Assembly: GCF_000160575.1 (NCBI RefSeq)
Contig: NZ_GG697136.1
Location: forward strand, 1 to 64,000
DNA: 64,000 nt
From: Weissella paramesenteroides ATCC 33313
Lineage (GTDB): Bacteria > Bacillota > Bacilli > Lactobacillales > Lactobacillaceae
Reading direction: 5' to 3'
Within the stretch, counting starts at the first letter, position 1. Every line of letters starts with the position of its first letter. The notes beneath the pieces are model-generated. The model saw only the letters and a program-made list of their open reading frames with translations, did not search any database and was not told the origin of the DNA. Positions 23,964 through 29,927 of this stretch are shown in pieces. The translations under genes were made by a program, and so were the position numbers.

Positions 23964-24298
23964 TTAAAATACCTATTCTTAATTTTTGTAAACGCAGGAA
24001 ATAAATCCAAATCCTTGGCGTATTGATCGAGCGTGCTAATACCAACGTTTAACTCATTGTATATCTGTAAGTAATTAGCATTTTGTAATACCAACTCACG
24101 GAAACGTTTCAAACGTCGTTCACGTTCGTTGCGTAGCTTCTCAGCACGTTTCGTAATGTTCCGTTCATCGTTATACCCAGTGCTTTTTCCTTGTGCAGGG
24201 CGCTCAACAACGGCTGTCAGATTAAGTTCACTTGCTTTATAAAACTTACCAGTGTGGATTTTACTTGGACCCATTGTCCCAACATCATAATCTCCCAT
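23960..24298 (-). CDS. HTH-containing protein (112 aa)
   Basis: Basic central coiled segment (KRAEKLRNERERRLKRFREL) followed by LQIYNELNVGISTLDQYAK, a helix-turn-helix-like end. Possibly a replication accessory or DNA-binding adaptor. Unknown family. Four-base overlaps at both ends. Confidence 0.62.
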   Translation of the reverse strand: MGDYDVGTMGPSKIHTGKFYKASELNLTAVVERPAQGKSTGYNDERNITKRAEKLRNERERRLKRFRELVLQNANYLQIYNELNVGISTLDQYAKDLDLFPAFTKIKNRYFK

Positions 24299-24768
24299 TA
24301 ACGTAATCCGAGTGTCTGATTATCCACAATGCGTGCTCCTGGCACTTCAATACCAGACTTAATTGCGTCCTTGATGTCAGCACGCTTTAATGAAACCTTG
24401 TATTCAGCATATTGTGGTGGTACAGATTCTTCATCGTCGATAACAACTTTTGAAGATTTACGATACTTGAATTTAAAATTACCGGCATCGACTTCATTCA
24501 TACCAAATGTATACATCGCTTCATCAACAGCTGACATCATACGACTGATTTTATTTTCAATTGTCTTACGCTTTTCACTTAGCTGCTTTTCCTCAGCTTT
24601 CAATGCATCTCGGTCAGCCTCAAGATTACGAATAACATGCCCATAACCAATTAACTTGTCAGAACTTGCGTCACGAATTGCGTCCAAGGTATCTTGTTTT
24701 AACTCATCATCATCAATATCTGAATTATATAGTCGCAAAAAATCACCTTGCATTTCATATAAGTTCAA
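24298..24768 (-). CDS. Siphovirus Gp157 family protein (156 aa)
   Basis: MNLYEMQGDF start, a long coiled coil (LEADRDALKAEEKQLSEKRK), then FKFKYRKSSKVVIDDEESVP and a conserved end with SLKRADIKDAIKSG. This is the Gp157 family, tied to phage resistance/DNA replication and usually upstream of the Sak4-like ATPase. The TTG at 24768 gives the family's typical N terminus and is ten bases from GGAG; the frame's GTG at 24777 is too close to it. Confidence 0.85.
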   Translation of the reverse strand: MNLYEMQGDFLRLYNSDIDDDELKQDTLDAIRDASSDKLIGYGHVIRNLEADRDALKAEEKQLSEKRKTIENKISRMMSAVDEAMYTFGMNEVDAGNFKFKYRKSSKVVIDDEESVPPQYAEYKVSLKRADIKDAIKSGIEVPGARIVDNQTLGLR

Positions 24769-24785
24769 TCTCGACACACTCCTTT

Positions 24786-25013
24786 CTAGAAAAAATCTTC
24801 CTCAGTTACTCGTTTAACGGTGACGATATTATCTTCTGTAAAATCCTCTACATCAGCTAAATCGTTCGATAGGGTACTGTATGAACCAACGGTTATCCAA
24901 TACCAAATATCATCACTATTAATGAATTCTGATAAGGTCATGACGTTCTCCACATTGTCGTAAATGGTTGGTTCCTCTTTAGATAACCAATCCATATATT
25001 CATCTAGGGACAT
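24786..25013 (-). CDS. acidic protein, first gene of the replication operon (75 aa)
   Basis: Very acidic, with Trp/Tyr-rich centre (DDIWYWITVGSYSTL). No family recognised; size and charge would suit a protein that mimics DNA or binds a basic partner. AAGGAG precedes the ATG. It is the promoter-proximal gene of the minus-strand replication operon. Confidence 0.65.
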   Translation of the reverse strand: MSLDEYMDWLSKEEPTIYDNVENVMTLSEFINSDDIWYWITVGSYSTLSNDLADVEDFTEDNIVTVKRVTEEDFF

Positions 25014-25043
25014 TTGTCACTCCTTGTGTTATAATTTATTAAG

Positions 25044-25079
25044 TTATCGTAAACGTATACGTGAACGTTAACGTCAACT
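25044..25079 (+). repeat. tandem-hexamer array d (6 units, partition/replication promoters)
   Basis: Six hexamers on the plus strand, more degenerate than the others (TAAACG, TATACG, TGAACG and so on). They lie in the divergent promoter region between the replication operon and the partition operon. The unit TTAACG can also serve as the -35 of a plus-strand promoter with TATAAA 18 bases downstream. Confidence 0.72.
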
Positions 25080-25172
25080 TACAAGTAATAATATAAATCC
25101 AAACAGGTCAGGGAACTATCAAATATAAAGAATGCCAATAAAACAATTAATTTTATAAGAAAGGTCAATATT

Positions 25173-25517
25173 ATGAACTCGGTAAAAGACTTCGACTTAA
25201 AAGAACGAATAAAAATTTTAGCTGAGCAGCAAGGAAAATCATTAGCGGACATCACAAAAGAATCTGGATATACGTCTGGACGTATTGGTAATTGGTCACA
25301 ATTTTTTCCTGGCATGGCTCAGGTTGAACACATCGCAAGTTTGCTGGACGTATCGATATTAGATTTGTTGCCATACACGGCAGAAGATTTAGGAATTGAT
25401 ACAATACCAGAAACAACACCAAAAGGCGTGTTAATGACGACAGTAAACAAATCAAACTTAACGGACAGCCAGTACATCATATTAGTCGATTTAATTAAAT
25501 CAATGGAGGAAGGTTAA
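25173..25517 (+). CDS. XRE-like regulator of the partition operon (114 aa)
   Basis: Helix-turn-helix of XRE type at residues ~8-65 (RIKILAEQQGKSLADITKE, SGRIGNWSQFFPGMAQVEHI, ASLLDVSILDLLPY) with an unusually short DNA-reading loop. The C-terminal 45 residues form a small helical part. AAAGG precedes the ATG and the last base of its stop is shared with the parA start region, so it belongs to the parA transcript. Likely a transcriptional or copy-number regulator. Confidence 0.75.
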   Translation: MNSVKDFDLKERIKILAEQQGKSLADITKESGYTSGRIGNWSQFFPGMAQVEHIASLLDVSILDLLPYTAEDLGIDTIPETTPKGVLMTTVNKSNLTDSQYIILVDLIKSMEEG

Positions 25518-26272
25518 TGTCAGCAACCATAACAGCGTTTTATAACAACAAGGGTGGGGTAGCTAAGACGACATCAACAATTAATATTGCTGGGGAATTG
25601 TCTAAGCAACAAAAAAAGACCCTGATAATCGACGCGGATCCACAGGGGCATTCAACATTAAGTTTTGGATATGATGCAGACTCAATTGATGTTGAACTAG
25701 GTACAATGTTGTACAACAAGTTAGAAGGTTCACAAGCAAAAGAATACTTTATTCACATAAACGACTATCTCGATGTTGTACCAGCAAATCAAACGTTAGC
25801 CGATTTCATCGCCTCAAACCCAGAAGGGAACAATTACCTTAATGACTTCCTAAAAGGGCTGAGAGACGAATATGATTACATATTTATCGATATGGCACCG
25901 GCAGTCGACGTTATCCTAGCCAATGTGTTGAATGTAGTTGACGACTTAGTGGTATTATCTAGTCCACAACCATACGCAGTTCGTAATACCGAACGTACTT
26001 TAAACACAACTGACAGCTACAATGTACCAATTCGACGGATAGTTGCAACCATGGTGGATAAGCGTGTCAATACAGATAAAGAATTTCTAGAGCAGTTAAA
26101 GGAAATTGCAACAGAACATAACGTAAAGTTAGCTGATACGTATATTCCAATGCGTGCTGCATTCCGCGACAGTATGGGTAGGTATCAAATGCCGTTATCG
26201 CTAGTTGATGAACCTAGCTATAAAGAGGCACAACAGTATTATCATAAATTAACGAAAGAGTTGGGATATTAA
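25517..26272 (+). CDS. parA: ParA-type partition ATPase (251 aa)
   Basis: Deviant Walker A KGGVAKT with signature lysine (residues 12-18), Walker A' DADPQG (39-44) and FIDMAP (Walker B). No N-terminal HTH, so it is a short ParA (type Ib, like delta of pSM19035). It drives segregation of low-copy DNA with a centromere-binding partner. GGAGGAAGG precedes the ATG. With no integrase seen, this supports a plasmid prophage. Confidence 0.92.
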   Translation: MSATITAFYNNKGGVAKTTSTINIAGELSKQQKKTLIIDADPQGHSTLSFGYDADSIDVELGTMLYNKLEGSQAKEYFIHINDYLDVVPANQTLADFIASNPEGNNYLNDFLKGLRDEYDYIFIDMAPAVDVILANVLNVVDDLVVLSSPQPYAVRNTERTLNTTDSYNVPIRRIVATMVDKRVNTDKEFLEQLKEIATEHNVKLADTYIPMRAAFRDSMGRYQMPLSLVDEPSYKEAQQYYHKLTKELGY

Positions 26273-26273
26273 T

Positions 26274-26522
26274 ATGGCTAAACCACAATTTCTAAGGAGA
26301 CCAACAAACGTATTAAAGCAGGATCCACAACCTGAAAAAGAAGTGGATCTAAGAACTAAAAGCAGTGAGGAAACAGCAACCGAATTATTAGCTGTTAGAG
26401 CAACACCAACAGTTAAGAAATTATTAGATGATTTAGGTAGTGAACTTGGTGTTAGGCAGGGTGGTAGAAGAAAAATTATCGAAGACGCCTTGTTTGATTA
26501 CTATGAAAAACAAAAAGATTAA
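26274..26522 (+). CDS. ribbon-helix-helix centromere-binding protein, ParB role (82 aa)
   Basis: Disordered basic N terminus with FLRRPTNVLKQ, then LLAVRATPTVKKLLDDLGSE and GGRRKIIEDALFDYYEK, the beta-alpha-alpha pattern of RHH proteins. Small RHH partners of type Ib ParA (omega, ParG) bind short tandem repeats at the centromere and at their own promoter. The hexamer arrays a-e are the obvious candidate targets. Two bases after parA, same transcript. Confidence 0.78.
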   Translation: MAKPQFLRRPTNVLKQDPQPEKEVDLRTKSSEETATELLAVRATPTVKKLLDDLGSELGVRQGGRRKIIEDALFDYYEKQKD

Positions 26523-26526
26523 GTTT

Positions 26527-26568
26527 AACGACTGGCTATCGCGTATGTGCAACTGCTAGTCGTTTTTT
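26527..26568 (+). terminator. terminator of the partition operon
   Basis: Arms AACGACTGGC/GCTAGTCGTT (one G-T pair) around an 18-base loop, then TTTTTT on the plus strand. Confidence 0.82.
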
Positions 26569-26569
26569 A

Positions 26570-27222
26570 ACGCTATCCAAAACGCTCGCTGTACAAGTGA
26601 ACTTAATGTACGACTAAATTATATCCAGAACCGATTGTTAGTATCCTGCAGTCACTTAGTAGCCTCAAGCCGGCAGGCATTTATCACTTACGTTCTTTTA
26701 AAAATCTTCTAAAACCTTTGACAAGTAACCAAGATTAACGCTTTGAGCGCTAGGAGTGAGTTGAAGATACAGTTCACCCATAAGTCGTAGTATGAACCGT
26801 AACTGAATTGATTAACGCTTCTCGCGAAGTCGGTCGTCTCATCACATCTATCGCTCACTCATAACATTACTTTACCATGTGTCGGATTCCGTATACCTGC
26901 ATGTTTTGATTTCTCAATTTGTAACGTCCATTCGTTTGTCTTACCAAACGAGGAATCGTAGATCAACCTAGTTACCGTTCATAGCGTATAACCACGTCAA
27001 TGTTTTGCCACCCACAAGCCCAGTTAATCATGCGTTAATATTAATATTTAACGTTTAGAAATTTTCCCATTACTGAGTTGGAAGCCAGAGGCAGTGTCCT
27101 TAGATGCGCTCCCCACACCCCGATACACCTGATAGAAAGTAGCATATCGGGAAGCCCTTTGAATAACCGCGGTAACCTCTCCGCGCCACAATGTGGATAA
27201 CCAATGACGAAGGTTTCTCACG
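26570..27222 (-). ncRNA. candidate large structured RNA, or folded non-coding block
   Basis: About 650 bases with no credible gene but packed with self-complementary segments. On the minus strand: CTTC-GCGA-GAAG with a GNRA loop (26819-26830), CGTTTG/CAAACG (26933-26950), CCCGATA/TATCGGG (27119-27151), CGCGG/CCGCG (27168-27186), GAGTGAG paired with CTCACTC 100 bases apart, and GATTCC with GGAATC enclosing a multibranch. The A-rich and GNRA loops favour the minus strand. No promoter was identified with confidence. It resembles in size and density the large ornate phage RNAs (GOLLD, ROOL), but no family match is claimed. Confidence 0.45.
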
Positions 27223-27223
27223 C

Positions 27224-27271
27224 AAAAAAAGAGACTCCAGTTACAATCCATCTGTTGTAATCGAAGTCTCT
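27224..27271 (-). terminator. intrinsic terminator on the minus strand
   Basis: Outer arms AGAGACT/AGTCTCT and an inner arm ATTACAA/TTGTAA, followed on the minus strand by seven T. It would end read-through from the 27560 gene and the late operon. Confidence 0.82.
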
Positions 27272-27277
27272 ACTTGC

Positions 27278-27306
27278 TTGAAATTCTATCTGAAATAGGT
27301 TATAAT
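27278..27306 (+). promoter_or_regulatory. sigma-70 promoter of a small RNA
   Basis: -35 TTGAAA (27278-27283), 17-base spacer, -10 TATAAT (27301-27306). This is the closest match to consensus in the window and no open reading frame follows it. Confidence 0.78.
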
Positions 27307-27312
27307 TATCCT

Positions 27313-27454
27313 ATTAAATAAAGATAGTAATTCTTTGTGAGTCGTTATCAAGGTCTGCCAACCAAGATAACATTTCGATACTCGCAACGTGTGAATGAGA
27401 TTGCTAATATCTGGAACACTTCAAAGCCTGCCAGCTGAGAAGTGTTCTTTTTTT
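27313..27454 (+). ncRNA. candidate small RNA (~142 nt) antisense to the late-operon 3' region
   Basis: A consensus promoter upstream and an intrinsic terminator (arms GAACACTTC/GAAGTGTTC at 27414-27447, then seven T) frame a transcript with no ribosome binding site or credible frame. A hairpin with arms GTTATC/GATAAC plus GGT/ACC lies in the 5' half (about 27344-27370). It runs opposite to the 3' region of the late transcript. Close to the partition genes, it could be a plasmid-type copy-control RNA, but that is inference. Confidence 0.68.
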
Positions 27455-27559
27455 GTATTAAGTTATTTGATGTCTCAATCATAACCTATCGGTGGGCTAG
27501 AAGTCAACAACCAAATTGTAAGAATTGCTAAAGACGTATTAAAGTTTACATAATCTATA

Positions 27560-27754
27560 TTATCGTAAGTTGTTTTTCTTTTCTAATTCCGCTAATTTTT
27601 GACGCAACAACTCGTTTTCAAGCCGTGCGTTCTGCTCGTTAATCTTATTCATTTTATATTGCTGACCTTGATTAGATCCCTCTATAAACGAATTAAATAT
27701 ATACCCGATTGAACCAATAACAAACAATACTAATGCTAATACAAATGGCCACAT
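27560..27754 (-). CDS. small membrane protein with coiled-coil tail (64 aa)
   Basis: N-terminal transmembrane helix (residues 3-24) and a Leu-rich coiled coil (NARLENELLRQKLAELEKKN). GGAGG precedes the ATG. It lies beyond the late-operon terminator with a TATAAT on the minus strand about 30 bases upstream, so it may be expressed separately from lysis genes. Unknown function. Confidence 0.65.
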   Translation of the reverse strand: MWPFVLALVLFVIGSIGYIFNSFIEGSNQGQQYKMNKINEQNARLENELLRQKLAELEKKNNLR

Positions 27755-27792
27755 AACAATTACCCTCCGTTTTAAATATATTTATTATACAC

Positions 27793-27829
27793 AAAAAGCC
27801 CCACCAGTACCATCAGATACCAGTGGGGC
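27793..27829 (-). terminator. terminator after the endolysin gene
   Basis: Perfect arms GCCCCAC/GTGGGGC with an 18-base loop, followed by TTTTT on the minus strand. It ends the main late transcript. Confidence 0.88.
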
Positions 27830-27835
27830 AATGGG

Positions 27836-27865
27836 TTAACGTAAATGTATACGTTAACGTTAACG
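27836..27865 (+). repeat. tandem-hexamer array e (5 units)
   Basis: TTAACG, TAAATG, TATACG, then two more TTAACG units. It lies between the endolysin stop and the terminator, where no promoter is needed, which argues for a structural (centromere) role at least at this site. With array d it flanks the partition operon. Confidence 0.75.
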
Positions 27866-27869
27866 TTAT

Positions 27870-28787
27870 TTATTTAACTTCGGTAAGACTAGCAGCATTC
27901 ACCCATACGTTGCCATATCGGGTACTGAATGCAATACCATTAGAGGCTTCATCAACATCTTCCACACGAATGCGGTCAGAGTGTAGACGGAAATAGTCGC
28001 CAACCTTAAGCGTTTGGTTAGCAGTCTTATTTCCTTTGCTATCAACCTTATCGACTGATTCAACACCTAATCCATTAAGTGTCCAATTGATTGGTTTACC
28101 GCCAGCAAAAGCATAGTTGACAACTTGCCAGATGCCATTAACTTGCTTTAGTTCGTCCACACGATATGCAGGTTTAGCTTTGAAATACTCGCCAACGTTT
28201 AATACTTGGTCGACTTTTGCAGTTGACTTAGCAGAAGTGGCGGGAGTGGTGACTGCACCACCGACACCGTATTTAATATCATGCTTTAGCTTATCGTATG
28301 ATACACCCCACTTTTGTAGAAATGGTAGTGGGTCGACATGGTCAGAACCATGACCAGTACGTGAAGCATAGTTGTGAGTTTTAACTCCAACAGTACCCGG
28401 TGTGTCTAACGTGAAATCAGTAATGCCAGCTTCCTTTGCTAGTTGCCGTGCAAGTTCAATATAAATTTTATAGTCACGATTGAACTCAGCTTGGTTAGCT
28501 ACATGTTCATTGAACTCGATTGCTGCATATCCTTCCCAGTTCCAATCTCCGCCAACATCATACGCACCACCATTAGTAGCAGCTACTTGAATAGCTTGTC
28601 CTTCACCAACGATGTGTGTGTAATAGGCGTTACCATACGAACGTGATAGGTATGAAATTGAGTTAGCATTAGTTGCATTAGGATTACCAGTTGAGTGCAA
28701 ATGAACTTGTCGGAAAGGCGCACGCGCCAATCCAGCTGCAACTGCAGGCTTACCTGGAACCACAATATTTTTAATTACGTTAACCAT
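27870..28787 (-). CDS. endolysin, N-acetylmuramoyl-L-alanine amidase with two SH3-like repeats (305 aa)
   Basis: Amidase_2 domain in the first ~190 residues: HLHSTGNPNA (first zinc His), YTHIVGEG, NGGAYDVGGDWNWEGYAAIE, and TGHGSDHVDP (later ligands). Two C-terminal repeats (LNVGEYFKAKPAYRV and LKVGDYFRLHSDRIRV) look like SH3-type cell-wall-binding units. It cleaves the glycan-peptide bond at lysis. The ATG at 28787 has GGTGG upstream and starts inside the holin gene's end. Confidence 0.9.
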   Translation of the reverse strand: MVNVIKNIVVPGKPAVAAGLARAPFRQVHLHSTGNPNATNANSISYLSRSYGNAYYTHIVGEGQAIQVAATNGGAYDVGGDWNWEGYAAIEFNEHVANQAEFNRDYKIYIELARQLAKEAGITDFTLDTPGTVGVKTHNYASRTGHGSDHVDPLPFLQKWGVSYDKLKHDIKYGVGGAVTTPATSAKSTAKVDQVLNVGEYFKAKPAYRVDELKQVNGIWQVVNYAFAGGKPINWTLNGLGVESVDKVDSKGNKTANQTLKVGDYFRLHSDRIRVEDVDEASNGIAFSTRYGNVWVNAASLTEVK

Positions 28788-29055
28788 TATTACCACCTTT
28801 CATAAATTGCTTGACTATCTGATCCAACCAAGTGGAATTTGCACCAGCAAACCCACCAAGGGCGACATCAGTCCACACTGGTGTGCCGGTTGTCATGCCA
28901 AACAAAAAACCAATTAACAATCCGACAACCACCGATAATGCTGGTAGCCACTTTGGATTGATAACTGGTATCTTCTCTACTAATTCAATTACAGCGTAGG
29001 TTACAAGCAGCATTACAATTCCACCACCTGCTAACCACGCAGATATATCATTCAT
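28780..29055 (-). CDS. holin (91 aa)
   Basis: Two transmembrane helices (about residues 4-25 and 37-55) and a hydrophobic G-rich tail GGFAGANSTWLDQIVKQF, seen in LL-H/A118-type holins. It releases the endolysin by opening the membrane. The ATG at 29055 follows AAAGGA; the longer frame would start inside the upstream gene. Directly upstream of and overlapping the endolysin gene. Confidence 0.82.
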   Translation of the reverse strand: MNDISAWLAGGGIVMLLVTYAVIELVEKIPVINPKWLPALSVVVGLLIGFLFGMTTGTPVWTDVALGGFAGANSTWLDQIVKQFMKGGNNG

Positions 29056-29518
29056 TATTTTTCCTTTTGTCCCTTTCTTCATGAATACGTTGGGCATCTT
29101 GAATTAACGTATCAGTTCCCTCACTCACTGGTAAGTCTAGAACCTTATGCCCCATCGCTTCACCAGTACCATTACCACCTAAATCAAGATATGGTTGATA
29201 CATATTTAGAAAATTGTCAATGTCGTCCATTGTTGCCCAACCTTGTTTCAACAACCGTCGTCCTTCCTGATACACACGGTCGTGTAATACTGATATTGAT
29301 GCTTTCTTCTGCTTGTCCAATTCTTCTACTAACTTTTTATGCTCACGTTCGTAAGCTTCAATTAGTGGTTGCGTGGCTTGTTCTACTGCTTTAGTTAGCC
29401 TTTCTGACTTTTTCAGTTGTCTCTGCTGAAACCAACGAGTAATCGGCTTAAATATTGACCACGCAGAGACAGTTCCGACGATTCCGACAATCGTTGCTAT
29501 CTCATTCAACTTATCCAT
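29048..29518 (-). CDS. phage membrane protein of the lysis module (156 aa)
   Basis: N-terminal transmembrane helix (residues 6-25), long charged coiled coil (35-95), then MYQPYLDLGGNGTGEAMGHKV, a signature of a small family found before holins in lactobacillus phages. Possibly a second holin, antiholin or spanin-like factor. Coupled to the holin gene by an 8-base overlap. Confidence 0.7.
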   Translation of the reverse strand: MDKLNEIATIVGIVGTVSAWSIFKPITRWFQQRQLKKSERLTKAVEQATQPLIEAYEREHKKLVEELDKQKKASISVLHDRVYQEGRRLLKQGWATMDDIDNFLNMYQPYLDLGGNGTGEAMGHKVLDLPVSEGTDTLIQDAQRIHEERDKRKNNE

Positions 29519-29520
29519 AA

Positions 29521-29799
29521 TTACTTTGCGTCAACCTCAGCATCATCTGATCCGGTAGTTACAGTTGTGTCAGGCGTTTCAACGGCTACTGTATCAGCTA
29601 ATTTTTTACGTCCTAATGATTCGATTTGCTTACGACTTAAATCATCTAGAGTTACGCCATCTTCTAAATCTGCTGGACGTAGTGCCATATTTGCATTGAC
29701 ACTATCATTGTCCACATAGCCAGAAAAGGCTGTGCCAATTTCTGACGTGTTTCCAGTTGAATCAATACGGTAGTTGATGTTAGTTAGTTTGATATCCAT
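29521..29799 (-). CDS. small late protein of fibre/lysis region (92 aa)
   Basis: Begins MDIKLTNINYRIDSTG and reads as a beta-rich N-terminal half, then an acidic low-complexity tail. Phages of this type often have such a protein after the tail fibre; function unknown. GGAG precedes the ATG. Confidence 0.65.
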   Translation of the reverse strand: MDIKLTNINYRIDSTGNTSEIGTAFSGYVDNDSVNANMALRPADLEDGVTLDDLSRKQIESLGRKKLADTVAVETPDTTVTTGSDDAEVDAK

Positions 29800-29801
29800 A
29801 G

Positions 29802-29927
29802 TTAGTTCTCCTTTTGTACTTCGGCAAGTTGTGCCTTAAGCTGTGTGTTTTCTGCTTGCAATTGAGCGTTCTTGATATTTAGATTAGCAATCTCAATCGC
29901 TAGGTTGTTGACTATTTGATCGTTCAT
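29802..29927 (-). CDS. coiled-coil peptide (41 aa)
   Basis: MNDQIVNNLAIEIANLNIKN and a following AQLQAENTQLKAQLAEV: a textbook leucine-zipper-like heptad run. It overlaps the fibre gene's end by 35 bases. Similar XkdX/coiled-coil mini-genes follow fibre genes in other siphophages. Confidence 0.6.
   Translation of the reverse strand: MNDQIVNNLAIEIANLNIKNAQLQAENTQLKAQLAEVQKEN

Noticed and set aside
25030-25040. TATAAT on the plus strand as promoter of the partition operon
   Set aside because: It lies more than 130 bases from the first gene and is less well placed than the TATAAA near 25090; either could be used, so no single start is claimed.
27048-27251. 67-residue minus frame
   Set aside because: It crosses a terminator and strong hairpins, has no ribosome binding site and an unlikely composition (Cys/Trp/Arg). 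Treated as non-coding.
27313-27454. tracrRNA-like reading of the small RNA (GTTATCAA followed by terminator hairpin)
   Set aside because: The similarity is a few bases only and no Cas9 gene or repeat array is present.
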